This document shows, piece after piece, positions 5,480 through 11,831 of a DNA stretch of 12,239 bases. A program made the translations under genes and the position numbers. How positions within the stretch are numbered: the first letter of the stretch is position 1; each line of letters starts with the position of its first letter. The stretch spans positions 1-12,239 of the forward strand of contig DATCXZ010000246.1 in NCBI GenBank assembly GCA_036570545.1, written 5' to 3'. Source of the stretch: Pelagibius sp036570545 (lineage in GTDB: Bacteria; Pseudomonadota; Alphaproteobacteria; Kiloniellales; Kiloniellaceae). The notes below the pieces were generated by a model, which was not told where the DNA came from, did no database searches, and worked only from the letters and a program-made list of their open reading frames with translations.

Positions 5480-7474
5480 ATGCAGCGGTATCGTCCCGAC
5501 ATCGACGGCCTCAGGGCCCTTGCCATTCTGCCGGTGGTGCTGTTTCACGCGCGCATTCCCGGGTTCTCGGGCGGCTATGTCGGCGTCGACGTGTTCTTCG
5601 TCATCTCCGGCTTTCTCATCGCCGGCATCATCGCGGGCGAGATCGAGGAAGGCCGCTTCACCGTCGCGCGCTTCTACGAGCGGCGCGCGCGGCGCATCCT
5701 GCCGGCACTGTTCACCGTGATCGCGGTGAGCTTCGCGCTGGCCTGGGTCGTCGCGCTGCCGGAAGCCTTCACCGACTTCGCCCGCTCGGCAACGGCGACC
5801 GCGCTCTTCGTCTCCAACCTCTACTTCTGGCAGGCCTCGGACTACTTCTCCGCCGCGGCGGAGTACCGGCCGCTGCTGCACACCTGGTCGCTGGCGGTGG
5901 AGGAGCAGTTCTACATCTTCTTCCCCTGGTTCCTGGTCCTGCTGCTGCGCTGGCGCCGGGCCTGGCTGGCGGGTGCCGTCGCGCTGGGCTTTGCGGTGTC
6001 GCTGGCGGCGAGTATCTACGGCACCGCGGCCGCGCCCTCGGCCACCTTCTATCTGCTGCCGACGCGCGGCTGGGAACTGCTGTGCGGCGTCGCGCTCGCG
6101 ATCAACCTGGTGCCGGCGCTGCGCGGCCAGCGCCGACGCGAAGCGGCGGCGATCGCCGGCGTCGCCATGATCGCGCTGGCGGTTTTCGCCTACGACGCCG
6201 CCACACCGTTCCCCGGCGCGGCCGCCCTGCTGCCTTGCCTGGGCACGGCACTGGTCATCCACGCGGGCACCGGCGCCGAAACCCGCGTCGCGCGCCTGCT
6301 GTCGCAACGCTGGCTGGTCTTCATCGGCCTGATCTCCTACTCCCTCTACCTCTGGCACTGGCCGCTCCTCGCCTTCCTGCGGCAAGGCTACGGCAGCCTC
6401 GATCTGCCCTACGCCGTCGCGCTGGCGGCGGTGGCGCTGTCTTTCCTGCTCGCCGCCTTCTCATGGCATTTCATCGAGCGGCCGTTCCGCCAGCGCGGGT
6501 GCATCAGCGGCGCGCGGATCTTCGCCTATGCCGGCGGCGGCACGGCGGCGGTCCTTGCTTCCGGCCTGCTGGTCGCCGCCTTCCAGGGGGTGCCGTCGCG
6601 CATCGACGCCACCGCGCGGACCATCGCCGCGGCGGCAGAAGACCGCGAGCAGATCCGGCAACGCTGCATGAACCGGCTGCCGGCCGACGGGCTCTGTGTC
6701 ATCGGCCGCGAGGGCGCGGCTCCCAGCGTGCTGCTGTGGGGCGACAGCCATGCCGGCGCGCTGATGTCCGCGCTCGACGTCGCGCTGGACGCCTCGGGCC
6801 TCGCCGCCGAGGTCGCCCCCCACAGCGCCTGCGCACCGCTGTTCGGCGTGCGCAGGGCCGACGCCTTCGATGCGGAGGACTGCCTGCGCTTCAACGACGC
6901 GCTGGCGAAGATGGCCGTGGCACGGACAGGCGAGATCGACACCGTCATCCTGGCCGGGCGCTGGCCGCTGAATGCCTCCGGCGAGCGCGCGCCCGGCGAG
7001 GCCGGCGCGCCGGCCACGCTGGTCGGCCTCGACGCGGCGGACAGCATACCGCAGGACAACGGCGCGATGTTCAGCCGCGGCCTGGAAGCCACGGTCGCGC
7101 ACCTGCGCGCCCACGGCCTGCGCGTGGTGATCCTCGGCGGCGTCCCGGAGATCGGCTGGGATGTCCCGTCCCTGCTGGCGTCTCGGCGGCGCCTGGGCAT
7201 TCCGCTGCCGCCGCTGCCGACCCTGGAAGAGGTGAAAGGCCGCCACGCCGCCGCCGACCGCATCCTGGCGCAGATCGTCGAGCGGCAGGGCGCCGAGCTG
7301 ATTCCGCTGGCGCCCTTGCTGTGCCGGCCGACCTGCCCGGTCCTGGACGGCAACCGCGCGCTCTATGCCGACGACGACCACCTGTCCATCTATGGCGGCC
7401 GCGAGGTGCTGGGGCCGCTGCTGGTCGGCCGCATCTGGCCGAAGGCGGAGAGCGCCGAAGCGCGCGGAAACTAA
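5480..7474 (+). CDS. Membrane acyltransferase with C-terminal SGNH domain (OafA/YrhL family)
   Basis: This 664-residue protein joins an acyltransferase-3 membrane domain (about 1-370, some ten or more hydrophobic segments) to a periplasmic SGNH hydrolase-like domain (about 410-650). In the first, YRPDIDGLRALAILPVVLFH (4-23) with H23, GGYVGVDVFFVISGFLI, YERRARRILP (66-75) and LLHTWSLAVEEQFY are diagnostic. In the second, LLWGDSHAG holds the putative nucleophile S423 and DDDHLS holds the D631/H634 pair. OafA-type enzymes acetylate O-antigen, peptidoglycan or other envelope sugars, with the SGNH domain completing transfer outside. The start at 5480 has AGGGAG five bases upstream and begins at the family's conserved YRPDIDGLR; an in-frame TTG at 5405 is less likely. 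No glycan synthesis genes adjoin, so the acceptor is unknown. Confidence 0.95.
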   Translation: MQRYRPDIDGLRALAILPVVLFHARIPGFSGGYVGVDVFFVISGFLIAGIIAGEIEEGRFTVARFYERRARRILPALFTVIAVSFALAWVVALPEAFTDFARSATATALFVSNLYFWQASDYFSAAAEYRPLLHTWSLAVEEQFYIFFPWFLVLLLRWRRAWLAGAVALGFAVSLAASIYGTAAAPSATFYLLPTRGWELLCGVALAINLVPALRGQRRREAAAIAGVAMIALAVFAYDAATPFPGAAALLPCLGTALVIHAGTGAETRVARLLSQRWLVFIGLISYSLYLWHWPLLAFLRQGYGSLDLPYAVALAAVALSFLLAAFSWHFIERPFRQRGCISGARIFAYAGGGTAAVLASGLLVAAFQGVPSRIDATARTIAAAAEDREQIRQRCMNRLPADGLCVIGREGAAPSVLLWGDSHAGALMSALDVALDASGLAAEVAPHSACAPLFGVRRADAFDAEDCLRFNDALAKMAVARTGEIDTVILAGRWPLNASGERAPGEAGAPATLVGLDAADSIPQDNGAMFSRGLEATVAHLRAHGLRVVILGGVPEIGWDVPSLLASRRRLGIPLPPLPTLEEVKGRHAAADRILAQIVERQGAELIPLAPLLCRPTCPVLDGNRALYADDDHLSIYGGREVLGPLLVGRIWPKAESAEARGN

Positions 7475-7484
7475 GACCGCAGAG

Positions 7485-8030
7485 TCAGAACGAGGAGTTC
7501 GGCTGGGACAGGAAGGTCAGCTCCGCCTCGCTGCTTTCGCGGCCGAGGATGGCGTTGCGGTGGGGGAAGCGGCCGAAGCGGGCGATGATGTCGCGGTGCC
7601 GCTCGGCATAGAGCAGGAGCTCGCCACCGTCCTGCAGCCCGGCCATGAGGCGCACGCAGTCCTCCTGGTCCTTCAGGTTCTCGCTGTGCTCCAGCGGCAG
7701 ATAGAGGAACAGGCGCTCGCTGACGGTCAGCGCGCGGTCGAAACCCTGCGCGAGGGCGTGGCGCGTAACGGCGCGCGCGTCCGCGTCGCTGGCGAAAGCG
7801 CGGGGCGTGCCGCGGAAGACGTTGCGCGGCATCTGGTCGAACAGCAGGCAGAGCGCGACGCAGCCGCGCGGCTCACGCCGCCAGCTTTCGTACTTGCCGA
7901 GCCGTGCCGCCTCGAAGTGCGACAGCAGGGCGCGCCGCACCTCGCCGTCGAAGGTCTCGCTGACCTCGAACCACTGCGCCTCGCGGCCAGGGGCGAACCA
8001 GAAGCCGAGCACGTCCTCGAGCGCGGTCAT
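7485..8030 (-). CDS. DUF924 family protein
   Basis: The 181-residue protein matches DUF924 (PF06041), a helical, TPR-like family with no established activity. Signatures are VLGFWFAPGREAQWFEVSE at the start, LCLLFDQMPRNVFRGTPRAFASD (about 61-83), FLYLPLEHSENLKDQE and HRDIIARFGRFPHRNAILGR (about 144-163). The ATG at 8028-8030 overlaps the TGA stop of the upstream dehydrogenase gene, so the two are almost certainly one transcript with coupled translation. Its 3' end is 10 bp from the convergent acyltransferase stop, and no hairpin terminator is visible in that gap. The partnership with the dehydrogenase is the only functional clue. Confidence 0.94.
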   Translation of the reverse strand: MTALEDVLGFWFAPGREAQWFEVSETFDGEVRRALLSHFEAARLGKYESWRREPRGCVALCLLFDQMPRNVFRGTPRAFASDADARAVTRHALAQGFDRALTVSERLFLYLPLEHSENLKDQEDCVRLMAGLQDGGELLLYAERHRDIIARFGRFPHRNAILGRESSEAELTFLSQPNSSF

Positions 8031-9115
8031 GCCGGCACCTTCAGGGCATCGAGCACGCGGTGGGCGACCGCGGCGGTGCCGTCCGGGCCACCGAACTCGC
8101 AGGGCCGGAGCCCACCGCCGGCGTAGGCGCGGTCGACGGCGTCCTCGATGAGGCGCGCCGCCGCCGCGGCCTTGGGCTCACCGTGGCGCTCGGCCAGCCA
8201 GTCGAGCATCATGGCGGCCGAGAGAAAGGCGGCCGTGGGATTGGCCCTGCCCTGCCCGGCGATGTCCGGCGCGCTGCCATGACAGGGCTGGAACACCGCG
8301 CGCTCCGCACCGATGTCGCCGGAAGGCGCCATGCCGAGCCCGCCCATGAGGCCGGCGGCAAGGTCGGAGAGGATATCGCCGTACATGTTCTCGGTCACCA
8401 TCACGTCGAAGCTCCAGGGATGCTTGATGAGGTCGAGCGCGGTAGCGTCGACATAGCGGTGGCGCGCCTCGACGCGCGGGAACAGCCCGGCGCGCTCGTC
8501 GAAGATGCGGCGGAAGAACACCATGGAGCCCAGCACATTGGCCTTGTCGACGCAAGTCAGCACGCCGGCCCGGCCTTGCGCCTTGCGCCGCTCGGCGAGC
8601 CTGAAGCAGAAATCGAAGAGGCGCTCGCAGGCCGGCCGGGTGATCACCTGCACGTCGCGCGCCTCTTCGTCGGTCTGCTCGGTCTTGCCGCGGGCGGCGA
8701 AGAGGCCCTCGGTCTGCTCGCGCACCAGCACGAAGTCGATGCCGCCGGCGCGGGGATCGGCCAGCGGCAGCGGCGCTCCGGGAATGGCGCGGATCGGCCT
8801 GACCCCGGCGAAGAGGCCCCAGAGCTCGCGCAGGTCCACCTGCGGAGAAATCTCGCGGCCGTCCGGATAGCGCACCTCTGGCAGCCCCATGGCACCGAGC
8901 AGCACGGCGTCCGCCGCCGCGGCCGCCTCGAGGGTCGCCTCGTCGAGCGCGACGCCACGCTCGCGGTAGACCAGGGCGCCGGCTTCCAGCGTGGTGAAGT
9001 GCAGCTTGAGGCCGCCCACGGCACGGCAGGCGGCAGCCAGAATGTCGAGGCTCGGCGTCACCACCTCGGGGCCGATGCCGTCGCCCGGCAGCACGGCGAT
9101 GTGGAATTCCACCAA
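8027..9115 (-). CDS. Isocitrate/isopropylmalate dehydrogenase-family beta-decarboxylating dehydrogenase
   Basis: This 362-residue enzyme belongs to the family that oxidises and decarboxylates 2-hydroxy acids such as 3-isopropylmalate, isocitrate and tartrate. Visible are the N-terminal IAVLPGDGIGPEV (6-18), substrate arginines R96, R106 and R132, catalytic K191 (VDKANVL), and metal-binding D223, D247 and D251 (TENMYGDILSD). The adenine-site block HGSAPDIAGQGRANPTA has D284, which favours NAD over NADP. The substrate loop is VREQTEGLFAARG, not the LeuB form TGGIYFG, and F139 stands where the catalytic Tyr normally is. I therefore do not call it leuB. The start is TTG at 9113-9115 (GTG 9110-9112 is the alternative), with GAGGAG ten bases upstream (plus-strand CTCCTC 9126-9131). 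It is followed by DUF924 with an ATGA overlap. Confidence 0.88.
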   Translation of the reverse strand: MVEFHIAVLPGDGIGPEVVTPSLDILAAACRAVGGLKLHFTTLEAGALVYRERGVALDEATLEAAAAADAVLLGAMGLPEVRYPDGREISPQVDLRELWGLFAGVRPIRAIPGAPLPLADPRAGGIDFVLVREQTEGLFAARGKTEQTDEEARDVQVITRPACERLFDFCFRLAERRKAQGRAGVLTCVDKANVLGSMVFFRRIFDERAGLFPRVEARHRYVDATALDLIKHPWSFDVMVTENMYGDILSDLAAGLMGGLGMAPSGDIGAERAVFQPCHGSAPDIAGQGRANPTAAFLSAAMMLDWLAERHGEPKAAAAARLIEDAVDRAYAGGGLRPCEFGGPDGTAAVAHRVLDALKVPA

Positions 9116-9188
9116 AGCGACTGCGCTCCTCTACACCTCGGCGCGCCAGGCAAACTGCCCTGCGGCCGCGCGGCCTTACTCGAAGGGG

Positions 9189-9202
9189 GCGACTATAGTC
9201 GC
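9189..9202. promoter_or_regulatory. 14-bp perfect palindrome in the divergent 9116-9390 region
   Basis: GCGACTATAGTCGC is its own reverse complement and carries TATAGT, a -10-like hexamer, on both strands. About 18 bp upstream on the minus strand is TGGCAC, a moderate -35, so it may be the dehydrogenase promoter with an operator built in. A second dyad, GGCAC-CCA-GTGCC, lies at 9208-9220. No regulator gene adjoins. The rest of 9116-9390 holds only the short repeat at 9264 and no supportable gene. Confidence 0.4.
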
Positions 9203-9263
9203 TGCGCGGCACCCAGTGCCAGGACGAAGCCCGTGTCCGCGACGCACCACCGCCGCCGCCCGC

Positions 9264-9284
9264 CCAGGCGCCAGGCGCCAGGCG
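9264..9284 (+). repeat. Three perfect 7-bp tandem units CCAGGCG
   Basis: CCAGGCG is repeated at 9264, 9271 and 9278 without mismatches, inside the divergent intergenic region upstream of the methyltransferase gene. It is probably a slippage-prone microrepeat with no evident function. Confidence 0.8.
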
Positions 9285-9390
9285 CGCCGCCCGCTGACGG
9301 AAGATTGGACAGGCGGGGCGGCAGAAAGCAGAGTCGTCGCCGGCCGCGACTCGGCGGCAGCTTGCCCTCTGCGATCAGGAGTAGCGTGAC

Positions 9391-10194
9391 ATGGTCCTGA
9401 CCGATGACGAGATCGTCGCCGCCAACCGCCAGTCCTGGAACGAGGCCGCCGGGCGCCACCGCGCGCATGCGCAGTACGCCGCGCTGCTGGCCGGCTTCGC
9501 GACGCCGGGTTTCTCAGTGCTCGACGCGACGCTGACGGCGCGGCTGCAGGGTCTCGGCCTCGCCGGCAAGGCGGTGGCGCAGCTCTGCTGCAACAATGCG
9601 CGCGAGCTGCTCTCGGTGAAGAACCTCGGCGCCGCCTCGGTCACCGGCTTCGACTTCGCCGCGGCCTTCCTCGACCAGGCCCGCGAACTGGCCGCCGCGG
9701 GCGGCCTCGAGGCGACCTTCGTGCAGAGCGCGATCGCCAGGATTCCGGAGGACCACAACCGGCGCTTTGACCTCGCGCTGGTGACCATCGGCGTGCTCGG
9801 CTGGATGCCCGACCTTCCCGAGTTCTTCGCCACCGCCGCGCGCCTCTTGAAGCCGGGCGGGCACCTGGTGATCTACGAGTTCCACCCCATCCTCAACATG
9901 TACGACGACCGCGACCGGGGAGGCGTGCCGCAGCCCGACGAGTCCTACTTCCGCTCCGAGCCTTACCGCAGCGACAACGGCCTCGACTACTGGGCCAAAC
10001 AGGACTATGCAGCGCGGCCCTGCTACTGGACCTTCCACAAGATGAGCGACGTGGTGATGGGCGTGGTCGGCGCCAGCTTCGCGCTGGAAGACTTCGAGGA
10101 ACTTCCTCACAACATCGGCACCCGCGCCCACTTCGAGAACCAGCCGCAGCAGTTGCCGCTCAGCTACATCCTGGTAGGGCGCGCCGCGCCCTGA
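9391..10194 (+). CDS. Class I SAM-dependent methyltransferase
   Basis: The 267-residue protein has the Rossmann methyltransferase order. Strand 1 with motif I is KAVAQLCCNNARELLSVKNLGA (60-81), the acidic end of strand 2 is D88 in VTGFDFA, RFDLALVTIGVLGWMPDLPEFF (125-146) covers strand 4, and LLKPGGHLVIYEFHPILNM (152-170) covers strand 5. Motif I has CCNNA in place of the glycine-rich loop, a variant seen in a subgroup of uncharacterised class I enzymes. The C-terminal third (DESYFRSEPYR, LDYWAKQDYAARPCYWTFHKMSD) is probably the substrate cap; the acceptor is unknown. AGGAG about 9 bp before the ATG fixes the start. It diverges from the dehydrogenase gene and is followed 32 bp later by the PhnB-like gene. 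Confidence 0.9.
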   Translation: MVLTDDEIVAANRQSWNEAAGRHRAHAQYAALLAGFATPGFSVLDATLTARLQGLGLAGKAVAQLCCNNARELLSVKNLGAASVTGFDFAAAFLDQARELAAAGGLEATFVQSAIARIPEDHNRRFDLALVTIGVLGWMPDLPEFFATAARLLKPGGHLVIYEFHPILNMYDDRDRGGVPQPDESYFRSEPYRSDNGLDYWAKQDYAARPCYWTFHKMSDVVMGVVGASFALEDFEELPHNIGTRAHFENQPQQLPLSYILVGRAAP

Positions 10195-10210
10195 TCCCGT
10201 CCGAACCCGA

Positions 10211-10226
10211 AAGAGGAGAGCCTTTT
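10211..10226 (+). promoter_or_regulatory. Ribosome-site hairpin directly before the PhnB-like start
   Basis: AAGAGG (10211-10216), loop AGAG and CCTTTT (10221-10226) form a 6-bp stem with one G-U pair, ending immediately before the ATG. The Shine-Dalgarno sequence GAGGAGAG lies in the left arm and loop, so the fold could lower initiation. The stem is weak and no regulatory role is shown. Confidence 0.3.
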
Positions 10227-10631
10227 ATGCAGATCGAGCCCTACCTGTTCTTCGACGGCCGCGCCGAGGAGGCCGCGGAATTCTACAAGCGCGCGCTGGG
10301 CGCCGAGGTCGAGATGCTCATGCGCTTCAAGGAGAGCCCCGCGCCGGAGTCGATCCCGCCCGGCGGCGGCGACAAGGTGATGCACATGTCGCTCAAGATC
10401 GGCGGCTCGCGGGTGATGGGCTCCGACGGCCACTGCCAGGGCAAGGCGAGCTTCGCCGGCGTGTCGCTGTCACTCACCGTGGCCGACGAGGCCGAGGCGG
10501 AAAAGTTCTTCGCCGCGCTGGCCGACGGCGGCGAGGTGCAGATGCCGCTCGCCAAGACCTTCTTCAGCCCGCGCTTCGGCATGGTCGCCGACCGCTTCGG
10601 CGTCTCCTGGATGGTGATAGTGGAGACGTGA
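10227..10631 (+). CDS. PhnB-like VOC superfamily protein
   Basis: This 134-residue protein has two beta-alpha-beta-beta-beta units of the VOC (glyoxalase/bleomycin resistance) fold in the PhnB-like form (PF06983). MQIEPYLFFDGRAEEAAEFYKRALGAEV opens the first unit, DKVMHMSLKIGGSRVMGSDG closes it, and FAGVSLSLTVADEAEAEKFFAALADGG with FFSPRFGMVADRFGVSWMV forms the second. Proteins of this type have often been labelled 3-demethylubiquinone methyltransferase-like, but they are not methyltransferases and their activity is mostly unknown. GAGGAG lies about 10 bp before the ATG. Its TGA is followed within a few bases by the next methyltransferase gene. Confidence 0.92.
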   Translation: MQIEPYLFFDGRAEEAAEFYKRALGAEVEMLMRFKESPAPESIPPGGGDKVMHMSLKIGGSRVMGSDGHCQGKASFAGVSLSLTVADEAEAEKFFAALADGGEVQMPLAKTFFSPRFGMVADRFGVSWMVIVET

Positions 10632-10639
10632 GGCAGTCT

Positions 10640-11371
10640 ATGCGTGCTTCCTACGATACGATCGGGGTCAATTATTCTGATCTCAGGAAACCCGACTCGC
10701 GGATTGGGATGGTGATCGGAAGGGCTCTGGGATCTGCAAAAACTGTCCTGAATGTCGGCGCTGGAGCGGGCTCGTATGAGCCCGCCGACAGACAAGTCAC
10801 GGCCGTCGAGCCTTCGGCGGAAATGATCCGACAGCGCGGTGCCTCGGCAGCACCGGTTATCCAGGGTTATGCAGAGGACTTACCCTTCGACGACAATTCC
10901 TTTGATGCGTCGATGGCGATCCTGACGGTTCACCATTGGGCCGACAAAGAAAAAGGCCTCAAAGAGATGCGTCGAGTGGCGCGGGGCCAGGTCGTCCTAC
11001 TTACATTCGACCCTTCGCATCGCGGGTTCTGGCTTGCGGACTACATTCCGGCGCTTGTGGCGTTGGACGATGTGCAGATGCCAAGGATGACGGACTATGA
11101 GAAGTGGCTCGGGCCCGTAGAGATTTCGGCCGTTCCCATTCCGCATGACTGCACGGACGGTTTCTTGTACGCCTATTGGCGGCGGCCTGCGGCCTACCTC
11201 GATCCCAGAATTCGGGCGGCCATGTCTTCCTTCTGGATGCTAGACAACGTATCCGAGGGGTTGCAAAAGCTTGCGAGCGACCTGGACAAGAGCGTCTGGG
11301 CGCAGCGGTATTCTGAACTGCTCGACCTTGATGAGTGCGACGTTGGCTACCGCCTCGTCACGACGAAATGA
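10640..11371 (+). CDS. Class I SAM-dependent methyltransferase, compositionally foreign
   Basis: The 243-residue protein has motif I VLNVGAGAGSYEP (36-48), the acidic strand-2 residue E57 in TAVEPS, and PFDDNSFDASMAILTVHHWAD (about 82-102), so it is a Methyltransf_11-type enzyme. Later blocks VVLLTFDPSHRGFWLADY and DGFLYAYWRRPAAYLDPRIRAAMSSFW look subgroup-specific; the substrate is unknown. I prefer the ATG at 10640, with TGAGG six bases upstream, to a GTG at 10628 that would overlap the preceding stop as GTGA but has its GGAG only two bases away. Hand counts on three 60-bp lines gave 52-62% GC, against 68-73% on two lines of the gene before. Codons ending in A or T are frequent, which suggests recent transfer from a lower-GC donor. 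Confidence 0.9.
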   Translation: MRASYDTIGVNYSDLRKPDSRIGMVIGRALGSAKTVLNVGAGAGSYEPADRQVTAVEPSAEMIRQRGASAAPVIQGYAEDLPFDDNSFDASMAILTVHHWADKEKGLKEMRRVARGQVVLLTFDPSHRGFWLADYIPALVALDDVQMPRMTDYEKWLGPVEISAVPIPHDCTDGFLYAYWRRPAAYLDPRIRAAMSSFWMLDNVSEGLQKLASDLDKSVWAQRYSELLDLDECDVGYRLVTTK

Positions 11372-11400
11372 CGCCTGCGCCACCCTGATTAAGCAAGCGT
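11371..11400. terminator. Imperfect hairpin between convergent genes
   Basis: ACGCcTGC (11371-11378) can pair with GCAaGCGT (11393-11400), with one mismatch and a 14-base loop. It spans the 17-bp gap between the convergent methyltransferase and VOC genes and could serve both strands. The stem is short and no T-run follows. Confidence 0.25.
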
Positions 11401-11796
11401 CCCCGCCGGCCCCTTCAGCTCGATCATGTTGCCGTCGGGGTCGTTGATGTAGAGCGAGGGGCCGTCGCCCTCGGCGCCGTAGCGCTGCACCACCTCGCCG
11501 GCGTCGATGCCGTGGGCCTCCAGGTGCGCGCGCAGGGCGGGCGGGTCGAAGGGCTCGATGCGGATCGCGAAGTGGTCCATGTTCCTGGTCGGCGCGACCT
11601 GCTCGGACTCCTCCGGTCCGGGGTTCACCCGCTGCAGGTCGATCATCGAGGCGCCGGCGCGGAGCTGCACGAGGCCGATGCGCTCGACGCGACGCTCCTC
11701 GCGGCAGCCCAGCACCTCGGTATAGAACTTCAGCGCGCGCTCGAGGTCGCTGACGCAGACCACCACGTGGTCGAGGTTCCTGATCGCGAAGGTCAT
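11389..11796 (-). CDS. VOC-family (glyoxalase/bleomycin resistance-like) protein
   Basis: This 135-residue VOC protein has both metal-binding halves visible. NLDHVVVCVSDLERALKFYTEVLG (7-30) carries H10, ASMIDLQ carries D53, NMDHFAIRI carries H75, and DPDGNMIELKGP carries E126. H, D/E, H and E at these places suit a divalent-metal site, so it is probably an active lyase, isomerase or dioxygenase rather than a binding protein. The substrate is unknown and glyoxalase I is not implied. I chose the ATG at 11794-11796, which has GAGGAG about 8 bases upstream; a longer in-frame start at 11877 would run into the preceding gene. It lies 35 bp downstream of the ATP-grasp-like gene on the same strand and is probably co-transcribed. 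Confidence 0.9.
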   Translation of the reverse strand: MTFAIRNLDHVVVCVSDLERALKFYTEVLGCREERRVERIGLVQLRAGASMIDLQRVNPGPEESEQVAPTRNMDHFAIRIEPFDPPALRAHLEAHGIDAGEVVQRYGAEGDGPSLYINDPDGNMIELKGPAGTLA

Positions 11797-11831
11797 CGGC
11801 GCTCTCCTCTTGCGTTGCGGCCGGCACACAG

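Noticed and set aside
4925..6385. Long open frame on the minus strand across the cupin and acyltransferase genes
   Set aside because: It is antisense to two recognised genes; its sequence is rich in Arg, Gly and Gln with no domain pattern, as expected of a GC-rich shadow frame.
7475..7484. Terminator between the convergent acyltransferase and DUF924 genes
   Set aside because: The gap is 10 bp and neither it nor the adjoining bases form a convincing stem with a T-run.
5005..7611. 868-codon plus-strand frame overlapping the acyltransferase
   Set aside because: It is frame-shifted relative to the clear acyltransferase-SGNH protein, is Arg/Ala/Pro-rich and has no motif.
8027..9115. Naming the dehydrogenase leuB
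   Set aside because: The substrate loop is TEGLFAARG, not TGGIYFG, the catalytic Tyr is Phe, and no leuACD genes adjoin.
9209..9221. Sigma-54 promoter from TGGCAC on the minus strand
   Set aside because: No TTGC follows at the required 5-bp spacing.
8060..9400. Plus-strand frame of about 446 codons opposite the dehydrogenase
   Set aside because: It is antisense to the dehydrogenase, which has all family blocks, and shows no domain of its own.
10628..10642. GTG start at 10628 with GTGA overlap for the second methyltransferase
   Set aside because: It has a poorly spaced ribosome site; ATG 10640 has GAGG at good spacing.
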